Part shown: one piece after another, positions 27,968 through 36,078 of the stretch | Position numbering within the stretch: the first letter of the stretch is position 1 | Layout of the letters: every line of letters begins with the position of its first letter | DNA from: Paraburkholderia monticola | Lineage (GTDB): Bacteria > Pseudomonadota > Gammaproteobacteria > Burkholderiales > Burkholderiaceae | DNA length: 64,000 nt | Assembly: GCF_001580545.1 (NCBI RefSeq) | Contig: NZ_LRBG01000003.1 | Span: 62,001-126,000, forward strand | Reading direction: 5' to 3' | Position numbers and translations under genes: made by a program | Notes under the pieces: model-generated | The model's input: only the letters and a program-made list of their open reading frames with translations | Database searches by the model: none | What the model was told of the DNA's origin: nothing

Positions 27968-28227
27968 GGAGCGACCTCTGTCAAAGACTGAGAATGAAAA
28001 AGTGCGCGCATCCCTACCCCGGGGACGACAGCGCACACAGGCGTCTCTCGACGCTCAACCGGAAGCCCACGGATGCATACCTGCGCCTGCAGGGCACCCT
28101 GCTACGAATGCGCCATACCGGGAATGCCGCACGGCGCCGCCATCTGGCGGGCGTATTGAAAGGCAACAGTGACGGATATTAACCGGTCGTCGCGGCTTGG
28201 GCTATCCGATCGTGGGGTGCTATTATA

Positions 28228-28251
28228 TATACATTCACGAATGCATGTATA
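28228..28251. promoter_or_regulatory. AcrR-like palindromic operator for the efflux operon
   Basis: The 415-base gap 27968-28382 has no gene and separates bpeA from the TetR gene. At its centre is a 24-base palindrome with half sites TATACATTCA and GCATGTATA, 18 of 24 positions symmetric. It is close in form to the E. coli AcrR operator, whose halves are TACATACATT and AATGTATGTA. On the minus strand TATAAT (28227-28222) abuts it as a possible -10, so repressor binding would cover the -35 side. Inference from sequence form. Confidence 0.6.
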
Positions 28252-28382
28252 AGTGCATTTAGTTCGCTCGCGAGGGGGGGCTCGCAAGTTCACACCGTCA
28301 ATCGCATCAAATGTAGTCAGATTGTCATCGGGCTGACTTAAAACGGCCCGGGAAAACCCCTCAATCGGCGGGTCATACCAAT

Positions 28383-29027
28383 ATGGTCAGAAAAACCAAA
28401 GAAGAGGCGTTGGAGACGCGTAACCGGATTCTCGACGCGGCCGAACAGGTCTTCTTCGAGAAAGGGGTATCGCGCACGTCGCTGGCCGATATTGCACACG
28501 CCGCCGGTGTGACGCGCGGCGCCATCTATTGGCACTTCGCGCACAAGAGCGAACTCTTCACCGAAATGTTCGAGCGCGTCGTGCTGCCGCTCGACGAACT
28601 GAAGGCGGCCTCGCTCGACCCCAACGAAACCGATCCGCTCGGCCGCATCATGGAAGTCTGCATGGTCTGCCTGCGCGACACCGCCAACGATCCGCGCCGC
28701 CGCCGGGTGTTCGACATCCTGTTCCTGAAGTGCGAGCTGGTCGAGGACATGGGGCCGATGATGGAACGGTATCAGACCAATATGCGCGAAGGGCTCGCCA
28801 AAATCGAAGGCGGTCTGCGCAACGCGATCTCCAAAGGCCAGATGCCGGCCGATCTCGACACGAAGCTCGCGGCGGCGATGGTGCACGCGTTCGTCGGTGG
28901 CGCGCTGCGCGACATGCTGTTTTTGCCGGATGCGACCGACTTCGGCGCACACGCGCACCAGATGGTGGAGGCGATGTTCGACGCCTTGCGCCTGAGTCCG
29001 GCGTTGCGCAGGAAGGCGGCAGCTTAG
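28383..29027 (+). CDS. bpeR: TetR-family repressor of the RND efflux operon (BpeR/AcrR-like)
   Basis: A 214-residue TetR-type repressor. The N-terminal helix-turn-helix is at about 12-56 (ETRNRILDAAEQVFFEKG, then TSLADIAHAAGVTRGAIYWHF). The C-terminal ligand-binding helices are AcrR-like (WHFAHKSELFTEMFERVVLPLDEL). It is divergent from bpeA, with an AcrR-like palindrome between them, matching BpeR of the Burkholderia BpeAB-OprB pump. It releases DNA on drug binding. A hairpin terminator follows. Confidence 0.92.
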   Translation: MVRKTKEEALETRNRILDAAEQVFFEKGVSRTSLADIAHAAGVTRGAIYWHFAHKSELFTEMFERVVLPLDELKAASLDPNETDPLGRIMEVCMVCLRDTANDPRRRRVFDILFLKCELVEDMGPMMERYQTNMREGLAKIEGGLRNAISKGQMPADLDTKLAAAMVHAFVGGALRDMLFLPDATDFGAHAHQMVEAMFDALRLSPALRRKAAA

Positions 29028-29053
29028 CGGGTGCGCAAGGGTGGTGAAACGTG

Positions 29054-29084
29054 AAAGCGGGCGGTTCGTTGAACCGCCCGCTTT
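29054..29084 (+). terminator. Terminator after the TetR repressor gene
   Basis: A perfect 14-base stem, AAAGCGGGCGGTTC with GAACCGCCCGCTTT, loop of 3. Following T's are few (GGTTTG), but stem strength suggests termination. It separates bpeR from the convergent isochorismatase-like gene. Confidence 0.75.
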
Positions 29085-29120
29085 GGTTTGTGGACCACCC
29101 CCTCACCCGCTACACCGCGT

Positions 29121-29759
29121 TCAGGCAAGCGCTTGCCGCGCCCGCGCCGCCTGATTCGACGCGTAGATGTTGCCGCGCTCGAGCGGCGCGCCGCCGTTGA
29201 GCGCCGCGATCCACTGATCGGTGCTCGCAACCGCCGCGAAGCGCGACTGCAGCACCACACTGAACACCCGATGAATCTCTTCCGCGCTCGCGAAGCCCGC
29301 GCTGTTCTCGTACGGCACCGAGCCGGTCGCGTCGTGCAGGAACTCGACCGCGAGCCCAGCATGCACCGCGTGGTTGATCGTCGACGCATCGCAGTTGTGG
29401 GTCATATAGCCGGTGATGGTGAGCGTATCGATCTGTCGGGCGGCGAGCCAGTCGGCCAGATCGGTACCCGCGAATGCGCTCGGCAGCGACTTCTCGACGA
29501 AATGGTCATGCGCGCGCGAGCTGACGACCGTGTGCAGTTCGGCGCCCTCGCTGCCGCGCGCGAACAGCGGCGAGGTGGCCGGCGCGACGTTCTGCACGAC
29601 CACGACTGGCACGCCGGCGGCGCGCGCCGCGTCGATCGCGCGAGCGATATTGGCGAGCGAGGTCCGCACGTCCGGAAATTCGATCGGCAGGTCGCCGCTC
29701 ACGTATTCGTTCTGCACGTCGATGACGATCAGTGCACGGCGCGGCGCGGGTGTGGTCAT
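29121..29759 (-). CDS. Isochorismatase-like cysteine hydrolase
   Basis: A 212-residue isochorismatase-superfamily (PncA/YcaC-like) hydrolase. The catalytic Asp is in ALIVIDVQNEY, the Lys in VEKSLPSAFAGT and the Cys in MTHNCDAST. Members hydrolyse amides or similar bonds; the real substrate is unknown. The ATG at 29759 has AGGAG 8 bases upstream. It is divergent from a GlxA-type regulator 170 bases away, which probably controls it. Cytoplasmic, typical length. Confidence 0.92.
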   Translation of the reverse strand: MTTPAPRRALIVIDVQNEYVSGDLPIEFPDVRTSLANIARAIDAARAAGVPVVVVQNVAPATSPLFARGSEGAELHTVVSSRAHDHFVEKSLPSAFAGTDLADWLAARQIDTLTITGYMTHNCDASTINHAVHAGLAVEFLHDATGSVPYENSAGFASAEEIHRVFSVVLQSRFAAVASTDQWIAALNGGAPLERGNIYASNQAARARQALA

Positions 29760-29928
29760 GGCAAGGCTCCTTGTCAAAAAAACGGTCGATGCCGCGCGCC
29801 CGGCTCGATAGCCGCGGCGCAACGGCAATGAACGCATTGTTGCTCCCCCGCCCGTGCGCCGACAGCGGCCCGAATGACAAGCTTCGCTAGAATCGGGCCA
29901 TACTTCAGGCATTCACGAGGCGCCCGTC

Positions 29929-30924
29929 ATGTCCACCGCCGCATCTTCCGACGATCTTCCCGACCTGTCGCCGCGCCACGTAGTCGCCGTCGTCGCGTTC
30001 GACCGCATCAGCCCGTTCCACCTGTCGGTGCCGTGCGTCGTGTTCGGCGAGGACCGTCAGGGCGGCGGCGTACCCTCGTTCGACTTCCGCGTGTGCGCCG
30101 CGGAGACGGGTGCGCTCGCGACGACCGCAGGTTTTTCGATCGCGGTTACGCACGGACTCGAAGCACTCGCCGACGCACACACGATCATCGTCCCGAGCTG
30201 GCGCGATCCCGACGAAATGCCGCCGGCAGCGCTGCTCGACGCGCTGCGCGCCGCGCACGCACGCGGCGCGCTCCTGGTCGGCCTGTGCCTCGGCGCGTTC
30301 GTACTGGCCGCGGCGGGCATCCTCGACGGACGGCCCGCTTCGACCCACTGGGCCTGGGCCGACGACTTCGCGCGCCGCTATCCGCGCGTGCGGCTCGACC
30401 CCGACGTGCTGTACGTCGACGACGGCGACGTGCTGACCTCGGCCGGCACCGCCGCCGGCCTCGACTGCTGCCTGCACGTGCTGCGCAAGATCTGCGGCAC
30501 GCGGGCGGCGAACCACGTCGCGCGTCGGCTCGTCGTGTCGCCGCATCGCCAGGGCGGCCAGGCGCAGTACGTGCAGCAGCCGATGCCGCCGAACCCGCGC
30601 GGCGACCGCCTGTCCGCCCTGCTCGACTGGGTAAGCAGCAACCTGGCCGCGCCACATACGCTCGACACGCTCGCCGCGCGCGCGTTGATGAGCCGCCGCA
30701 CGTTCACGCGACGTTTTCGGCTGGCGACCGGCACCACCGTCGGCGCGTGGCTGCTCGCACAGCGGCTCGCGCGGGCGCAACAACTGCTCGAAAGCACGGA
30801 GGAGTCGGTCGAAACGATCGCGACAAGCGCGGGATTCGGCTCGGCGGCATCGCTGCGGCAGCATTTCGCGGACGCGTTTCGCACGTCGCCAAGCGCGTGG
30901 CGGCGGGAGTTTCGCGGGGATTAG
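29929..30924 (+). CDS. GlxA-family AraC-type transcriptional regulator
   Basis: A 331-residue regulator. The N-terminal DJ-1/PfpI-like amidotransferase fold is at about 17-190, with the elbow GLCLGAFVLAAAGILDGRPAS carrying the usual Cys (read as LCLGAFVLA). The C-terminal AraC DNA-binding domain at about 225-325 has LAARALMSRRTFTRRF and SVETIATSAGFGSAASLRQHF. GAGG lies 8 bases before the ATG. It probably activates the divergent isochorismatase-like gene (inference from gene order, a common pairing). Confidence 0.93.
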   Translation: MSTAASSDDLPDLSPRHVVAVVAFDRISPFHLSVPCVVFGEDRQGGGVPSFDFRVCAAETGALATTAGFSIAVTHGLEALADAHTIIVPSWRDPDEMPPAALLDALRAAHARGALLVGLCLGAFVLAAAGILDGRPASTHWAWADDFARRYPRVRLDPDVLYVDDGDVLTSAGTAAGLDCCLHVLRKICGTRAANHVARRLVVSPHRQGGQAQYVQQPMPPNPRGDRLSALLDWVSSNLAAPHTLDTLAARALMSRRTFTRRFRLATGTTVGAWLLAQRLARAQQLLESTEESVETIATSAGFGSAASLRQHFADAFRTSPSAWRREFRGD

Positions 30925-31032
30925 ATGAAGGCGACGAGAGCACCGGCATTCCGTAGTGTGTCACCGGAAATTCGTAGTCGCGCGGGCACGTCGGGCGCGC
31001 GCTCCATCAGACGCTGTGTGCGGTCCGGCGCC

Positions 31033-31755
31033 TCAATGCTCGCTGAACCAGCGCGCAAGATACAGCAGCAGAGCGACCAGAAAAATCATCCCGGCCCACG
31101 CCCAGTACGGCACGACATGCTGGCCGGGCTCGTGATGCGACCAGCTGTGCGACGCGCTCGCCGCGCGTCCAGGCAGCGCATGACTGTGCTCGATGCGCGC
31201 GCGTCGCGTGATGCCGCTCAGCGAGATAGGCCGCAAAAACACATGCTGGCGACGCGGCGCCGAGCCGCGCGCGCGGTTCGGCCCCTTGCCGTGCTTGGCG
31301 CGTACGACGGCGTCGAACTCGGCGAAAAAATCGTCGGCGAGCTGACGCAGCGCGTTTTCGAGCTGGCGTGTCGGCAACTCGGCGAGCGGTCCCGACGACG
31401 TCGCCCACATCGTGTAATCGATGCGCGTGCCGCGCTCCCGGCCCTCGTCCGCGCGCAAACGCACTTCGATCTGACCGCGCAACGCGCCGATACCCTCGGC
31501 ACGCGCCTTGAAGCTGATCGTGCGGCGCTGTGCGTCCGCCGGACCGGAATCCTGGCCGGCGACGTGCGCGCGCGCTTCGTAGTGCGCGCGCAACGGGCCG
31601 AGCGGCACGGTCATCGTCAGCGCGTATTCGCCGTGGGCGAGACGCACGAACGACTCGCAGTTGTCGAGGCTGGCACGCAACAGCGCGAGGTCCTGCAACG
31701 CGTCCCAAACCTCGGACGGCGCCAGCGGAATCCGCAACGCGTCGTTCAGTTCCAT
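31033..31755 (-). CDS. SRPBCC/CoxG-like protein with C-terminal membrane anchor
   Basis: A 240-residue protein. The N-terminal half (about 1-145) is a SRPBCC (START-like) domain of the carbon-monoxide-dehydrogenase subunit G type (PSEVWDALQDLALLRASLDNCESF). A basic linker rich in Arg, Ser and His follows, and then one C-terminal membrane helix (WAWAGMIFLVALLLYLARW, about 218-236). CoxG proteins anchor the CO dehydrogenase or related molybdenum enzymes to the membrane, but no such genes are here. GGGGAGG precedes the ATG. Function unknown beyond this. Confidence 0.8.
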   Translation of the reverse strand: MELNDALRIPLAPSEVWDALQDLALLRASLDNCESFVRLAHGEYALTMTVPLGPLRAHYEARAHVAGQDSGPADAQRRTISFKARAEGIGALRGQIEVRLRADEGRERGTRIDYTMWATSSGPLAELPTRQLENALRQLADDFFAEFDAVVRAKHGKGPNRARGSAPRRQHVFLRPISLSGITRRARIEHSHALPGRAASASHSWSHHEPGQHVVPYWAWAGMIFLVALLLYLARWFSEH

Positions 31756-31790
31756 GACACCCTCCCCCGATGAACGCGCCGCCTGCCGGA

Positions 31791-32171
31791 TCAGGACGTC
31801 TGATCGATGCGGTCGACGCGCGATGCGTAAAAAGCGAGATAGCCCTTGATCCGCTTGACCTGCTCGAATGGCGCCTCGTAGCACCACACCGCGTTCTCGA
31901 TCACGCCATCTTCAGTGCGTAAGTGGAAATACGACGCGTCACCCTTGAACGGGCAATGCGACGTGTGTGCCGAGCGTTCGAGCCGGGCCATGTTCACGTG
32001 CTCGCGCGGGAAATAGAACACGTCGGCGAGGCCGGTCTCCGATAGCGTCAGGGCGGCCTGGGTGTCGGCCATCGTCACGCCGCCGTGAATCACACGCACG
32101 CGGTGGACGTTGTCGCGGATCACGATGGTATGGCCCTCCGGCCGTTCCGCAGATGTCGACGCATCGCTCAT
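31791..32171 (-). CDS. DUF427 domain protein
   Basis: A 126-residue protein of the DUF427 (nucleotidyltransferase-like beta-tent) family. HVNMARLERSAHTSHCPFKGDASYFHL, here read as TSHCPFKGDASYF, and ENAVWCYEAPFEQVKRIKGYLAFYASRVD are family hallmarks. The reaction is unknown. It starts 35 bases before the CoxG-like gene on the same strand, so the two are probably co-transcribed. The ATG at 32171 is the first in the family-like part. Confidence 0.88.
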   Translation of the reverse strand: MSDASTSAERPEGHTIVIRDNVHRVRVIHGGVTMADTQAALTLSETGLADVFYFPREHVNMARLERSAHTSHCPFKGDASYFHLRTEDGVIENAVWCYEAPFEQVKRIKGYLAFYASRVDRIDQTS

Positions 32172-32229
32172 GTCCAGGCTCCGTGATGGGGTGGGCGTTG
32201 CACTGCCGGCTGGTGCCGCGGGAACGGCA

Positions 32230-32254
32230 AAGCCACGGGACACGCCCGTGGCTT
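32230..32254 (-). terminator. Hairpin terminator after the transthyretin-like gene
   Basis: A 10-base perfect stem, AAGCCACGGG with CCCGTGGCTT, loop of 5. It lies 85 bases past the end of the minus-strand gene at 32339 and before the DUF427 gene. T-rich flanks are weak. Confidence 0.6.
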
Positions 32255-32338
32255 CATTATCGGCCAAACTTCGGCCGATTGCGCGTGGTTCCTGCGCGTG
32301 CTTCCTGCGCAACGGCCGGCCGCCGGCGGATCGGTTCG

Positions 32339-32833
32339 CTACTTCACGTTCCAGATGAACGCGGATTTGACGTTGCCGTGCGCCGGCACGCTAACCGAGC
32401 GGGTCTGTTCGCTGTCGTTGTATTTGGCGTGCACCGTGTAGCGGCCCGGGCTCAGGCGCACCAGCATGAAGGGTCCTCGCGACGTCGTGTTCAGCACTTC
32501 GCCGTCGTGCGCATCGACGATCCGCACGTGCACGTCGGCGAGAAACTCCGCATTGGGTCCAGTGAAGCGCAGCGTCAGCGGCCACTGGCTTTGCGCCTGT
32601 TGCAGCGCTCGCGATTCGTCGAGGCCGACGCCGCCCGACACGTACGACACGTCGCCCTGCTGCTGGACTTGCGGCAGACCGCCGCCATTGGTGTTGCCCG
32701 CGCTGGTGTTGTCGGTGGTTGAGCCGCCGGTCACGCCCGCCTGTTGCGCGTACGCACCGCCCGCCAGTCCGAGCGTGAGCGCCACGCACAGCGCGGCGGC
32801 TACGATCTTTTGCTGATTGCGTTGGGTTTTCAT
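32339..32833 (-). CDS. Exported carboxypeptidase-regulatory/transthyretin-like protein
   Basis: A 164-residue protein. A signal peptide of about 29 residues has an AYA-like cleavage (GGAYAQQ). A low-complexity Gly/Asn/Thr/Gln linker follows. The C-terminal domain at about 85-164 has the beta-sandwich pattern of carboxypeptidase-regulatory-like folds (VHVRIVDAHDGEVLNTTSRGPFMLVRLSPGRYTVHAKYN, read as VRIVDA and PFMLVRLSPGRYTV). Predicted periplasmic. No partner or reaction can be deduced; neighbours are degP and the DUF427 gene. It may share a stress-related context with degP. Confidence 0.75.
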   Translation of the reverse strand: MKTQRNQQKIVAAALCVALTLGLAGGAYAQQAGVTGGSTTDNTSAGNTNGGGLPQVQQQGDVSYVSGGVGLDESRALQQAQSQWPLTLRFTGPNAEFLADVHVRIVDAHDGEVLNTTSRGPFMLVRLSPGRYTVHAKYNDSEQTRSVSVPAHGNVKSAFIWNVK

Positions 32834-32991
32834 CGGTTCGCTCTCCTTGTTAAGGTCCTTACCTGCCCCTGGACGGGTCAAATAATGGAAGAAGCAACCT
32901 GCGTGCCAACTGTCCGGTCGTATCGACGGAAGCGGCGCGGCGCGCTTGCGGCCTGCACGCTGCGGCCGCGACACCATCGATCGGACAGACG

Positions 32992-33030
32992 AAAAAAAGC
33001 CGGTCCTTGCAGTAAATGCAAAAGACCGGC
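32992..33030 (-). terminator. Terminator after degP
   Basis: GCCGGTC (32999-33005) pairs with GACCGGC (33024-33030), with inner TTGCA/TGCAA pairing. On the minus strand it is followed by seven T's (the A-run at 32992-32998). A clear intrinsic terminator for degP. Confidence 0.88.
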
Positions 33031-33089
33031 AATGGGTACTACAGCTCTAATTGGGTTGGGCGATCCTTTCGAACCGCCCGGATACTGGA

Positions 33090-34610
33090 TCAGCCGAGAT
33101 CAACAGGCACAAAAATCTGTGCGTTGTCCCGCTGGATCAGCAGCGCAATGCTGTTGCTTGCGCCCGAAACCATCTGCTTCAGTTGATCGATGCTCGTGAC
33201 CGGACGGCCGTTGACCGCGAGAATCACGTCGCCCGGCTGGATGCCGGCGCTCGCTGCCGCGCCGCCTGCCTGCTGCACGAGCAGACCATGCGACACCGAC
33301 GCGCTGCTCTTCTCTTCCGGCGTCAACGGACGCACCGCCACACCAAGACGGCCTTGCAACTGGGTCTGCTGGTCGGCTTTGGTAGCCGAGGCGACCTTCG
33401 TGTCCGAGAGCGAGCCGATCGTCACCTTCACGTCCTTGCTGGCCTTGTCGCGCCACACTTTCAGCGTCGCCGAGCTGCCCGGCGCGAGATTGGCGATCTT
33501 GCCCGGCAGATCCGTCGAATCGCTGACCTCGTCGCCATTCACCGACAGGATCACGTCGCCCGGCTGCAAGCCGGCCTTGGCCGCCGGGCCGCTGGCGTCG
33601 ACCGAGCTGACCAGTGCGCCTTGCGGCTTCTGCATGCCGAACGAATTGGCGAGCGTCTGGTTCATGCCCTGCACCGCAACGCCGAGGCGGCCGCGGCTGA
33701 CGTGACCGGTCTTGACGAGATCGTCCTTGACCTTGATCGCCTCGCTGATCGGAATTGCGAACGACAGGCCCTGGAAGCCGCCCGTCTGCGAGTAGATCAT
33801 CGAGTTGATGCCGATCACTTCGCCTTGCAGGTTAAAGAGCGGGCCGCCCGAGTTGCCCGGGTTCACCGGCACGTCGGTCTGGATGAACGGCGTGTAGTTC
33901 TCGTTGGGCAGCGAGCGCGACTTCGCGCTGATGATCCCCGAGGTCACGGTATTGTCGAAGCCGTACGGCGAGCCGATTGCGACGACCCACTGACCGACCT
34001 TGCTCTGGCGCGGATCACCGATCTTCACGGTCGGCAGATTGCTCGCATCGATCTTCAGCACGGCGACGTCGGACTGCTTGTCGGCGCCGACCACCTTCGC
34101 CTTGAACTCGCGCTTGTCGGTGAGCTTCACGGTGACGACGTTCGCGCCATCGACCACGTGCGCGTTCGTCAGAATGTAGCCGTCATTGCTGATGATGAAG
34201 CCGGAACCGAGGCTTGCGCTCGGCTGATCAGGTGCGTCGCCGCCATCGCCGCCTTGCATCCCCGGCACGCCGCCGAAGAAACGTTTGTAGAACTGATAGA
34301 ACGGATCGTTCGGGTCGATCGGCAACTGGTTGCCGTTGAGGGTGCCGCGGTTACTGCGCATCGCGGTCTGCTTGACCACGTGCTTCGCGCTGATGTTGAC
34401 GACGGCCGGACCGTAGGTCTCAACCAGACCGGAGAAATCGGGGATACCGGTTTTGGCCGCGGCTTCCGCAGGCATCAAAGCAGCGGCTTCCGCCGGCGAG
34501 ATGATCTGCGGTGCGGGGACATCGCGATGGCCTGCCACATAGCCGGCAGAAAGGGCAGCGGCGACAGCTACCGCAACAGCGCCGCGGGACAAGGTTTTCG
34601 CGTTCATCAT
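33090..34610 (-). CDS. degP: Periplasmic serine protease/chaperone DegP (HtrA/MucD family)
   Basis: A 506-residue HtrA-family protease. A signal-like N-terminus is at about 1-28. The catalytic triad is H151 (LTNAHVVDG), D181 (KQSDVAVLK) and S254 (NPGNSGGPL). Two PDZ domains at about 300-385 and 415-500 each have AGLQPGDVILSVNG-like motifs. It degrades misfolded envelope proteins. AGGAG precedes two consecutive ATGs (34610 and 34607); the second has the better spacing. A PmrA-box-like repeat lies 58-74 bases upstream and a two-component system follows upstream on the same strand, so envelope-stress control is likely. Confidence 0.94.
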   Translation of the reverse strand: MMNAKTLSRGAVAVAVAAALSAGYVAGHRDVPAPQIISPAEAAALMPAEAAAKTGIPDFSGLVETYGPAVVNISAKHVVKQTAMRSNRGTLNGNQLPIDPNDPFYQFYKRFFGGVPGMQGGDGGDAPDQPSASLGSGFIISNDGYILTNAHVVDGANVVTVKLTDKREFKAKVVGADKQSDVAVLKIDASNLPTVKIGDPRQSKVGQWVVAIGSPYGFDNTVTSGIISAKSRSLPNENYTPFIQTDVPVNPGNSGGPLFNLQGEVIGINSMIYSQTGGFQGLSFAIPISEAIKVKDDLVKTGHVSRGRLGVAVQGMNQTLANSFGMQKPQGALVSSVDASGPAAKAGLQPGDVILSVNGDEVSDSTDLPGKIANLAPGSSATLKVWRDKASKDVKVTIGSLSDTKVASATKADQQTQLQGRLGVAVRPLTPEEKSSASVSHGLLVQQAGGAAASAGIQPGDVILAVNGRPVTSIDQLKQMVSGASNSIALLIQRDNAQIFVPVDLG

Positions 34611-34664
34611 GAGCTCCTGGCTGGAGAAAGGGACGTTGGATGCCGAGGAGCGTAAGGGGCATCG

Positions 34665-34681
34665 CTTAAAGGAGTCTTAAG
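34665..34681 (-). promoter_or_regulatory. PmrA/QseB-box-like direct repeat upstream of degP
   Basis: Read on the minus strand, CTTAAG-ACTCC-TTTAAG is two hexamers separated by 5 bases, an exact fit to the PmrA/BasR box (YTTAAG-N5-YTTAAG). It lies 58-74 bases before degP. The adjacent response regulator belongs to the QseB/PmrA subfamily, so it is the natural candidate to bind. Strong sequence match; binding is inferred. Confidence 0.6.
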
Positions 34682-34713
34682 CAGCGCCAGATCGCGGGAA
34701 CCTTCTCCGATGG

Positions 34714-34746
34714 GCCGTTCGGCGCCGTCGAGGGCGCCCGAACGGC
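34714..34746 (-). other. GC-rich hairpin between the histidine kinase and degP
   Basis: GCCGTTCGGCGCC (34714-34726) pairs with GGCGCCCGAACGGC (34733-34746), one base bulged. No T-run follows, so it may be a Rho-type end or an mRNA-stabilising structure after the histidine-kinase gene (34776). Confidence 0.45.
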
Positions 34747-34775
34747 GAGCTCGTCCAAAGGACACACCGCCATGG

Positions 34776-36074
34776 TCAGAAACGTACGATGACCTGCAAA
34801 CCGCCGGTCGGCGATTCGTCGAGCGACACCTCCGCGTGATGTTGCGTCGCAATCCGGCGCACGATCGCGAGACCGAGACCGGTGCCGGCCACGTCGGTGC
34901 GCGCGCGATCCGCACTCGCGCCCGCGCGATAGAAGCGATCGAACACGCGCTCGCGATCGGCCGGATCGATACCCGGACCGCTATCAGCGATCCGCACGAC
35001 CGGATGGCCCTCCTCGACGCGCAGGCTCACGTCGACCCGACCGGCGTGCGGCGTGTACTTGGTCGCGTTGTCGACGAGGTTGTTGAACATCACGCGTAGC
35101 GCTTCGGCGTCGCCCGTCACGCTGGCGGCCTCGCTGGCCTCGATGCCGAGGTCGACGCCTCGATTCAATGCGAGCGGCGCGTATGTCGCGACGCACTCTC
35201 GCAGCAGCTCGCGCAGATCGAGCGTCCCCACGGCAGCCCCGCCGTCCGGCTCGGCGCGCGCCAGCGCGAGCAGCTGCTCGGCGAGGCGGGTCGCGCGCGT
35301 GACACCCGCCTGCAGATCGGCGAGCGCCTCGCTGCGGGCAGTGTCGTCCTTCGCGCGCGCGACCAGTTGTGCCTGAATCTGCACTGCGGCAAGCGGCGTG
35401 CGCAGTTCGTGCGCGGCATCGGCGACGAACGCCTTCTGAATATCGAGCGCGGTCGCGAGCCGTTGCAGCAACCCGTTCAGTGCGCGCACGAGCGGCTGCA
35501 CTTCCAGCGGCAAGCGCTGATCGGGCAACGGCTCGAGCGCCTCGGGGTGACGCGTGTTGAGCGCGCTCGTCACGCGCCGCAGCGGTTGCAGTCCGCGGCC
35601 GACAATCACCCACACCGCGAGTCCGAGCAGCGGCAGCAGCACGATCAACGGCCATAGCGTGCGCAGCGCGACGTTGGCGGCGAGCCGGTTGCGCACCGAC
35701 AGCGGTTGCGCGAGCTGCACGACGTTATCGCCGACGATCGCGCCATACACGCGCCATTCGCCGCGCTCGGTATGTTCGGTCGAAAAGCCAAGCTCGGCGC
35801 GTGGCGCGAGCGGCGCGCGCGGCCGCGAGTAGTACATCAGCATGCCGTTGCGATTCCAGATCTGCAGCACGATGCCCTCGTCGCCGGTATCGCGGCCGAG
35901 CACCTGCGAGAACGGTTCCGCCGGCAGTGCCGCGGCGATCTGTTCGAGCTGGTAGTCGAACAGCTCGTTCGCTTCGGCGAGCGCCTGCCGATAGATCAGC
36001 CAGCCCGCGATGCCAACACCGAGCAGCACGAGCGCAAGCAGCCAGAACAACAGTTGACGGCGAATCGAGCGCAT
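34776..36074 (-). CDS. Sensor histidine kinase (QseC/PmrB-like)
   Basis: A 432-residue inner-membrane sensor kinase. TM1 is about 8-27, a periplasmic sensor about 28-138, TM2 about 140-159 and a HAMP-like linker about 160-210. The phosphoacceptor H222 is in ADAAHELRTPLA, then the N box NNLVDNATKYTP and G boxes IADSGPGID and GTGLGLAIVRR. The response regulator gene ends 4 bases before it, so the two are one operon. By family it would sense envelope-related signals, metal ions or host molecules; the ligand is unknown. Confidence 0.92.
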   Translation of the reverse strand: MRSIRRQLLFWLLALVLLGVGIAGWLIYRQALAEANELFDYQLEQIAAALPAEPFSQVLGRDTGDEGIVLQIWNRNGMLMYYSRPRAPLAPRAELGFSTEHTERGEWRVYGAIVGDNVVQLAQPLSVRNRLAANVALRTLWPLIVLLPLLGLAVWVIVGRGLQPLRRVTSALNTRHPEALEPLPDQRLPLEVQPLVRALNGLLQRLATALDIQKAFVADAAHELRTPLAAVQIQAQLVARAKDDTARSEALADLQAGVTRATRLAEQLLALARAEPDGGAAVGTLDLRELLRECVATYAPLALNRGVDLGIEASEAASVTGDAEALRVMFNNLVDNATKYTPHAGRVDVSLRVEEGHPVVRIADSGPGIDPADRERVFDRFYRAGASADRARTDVAGTGLGLAIVRRIATQHHAEVSLDESPTGGLQVIVRF

Positions 36075-36078
36075 CGGC

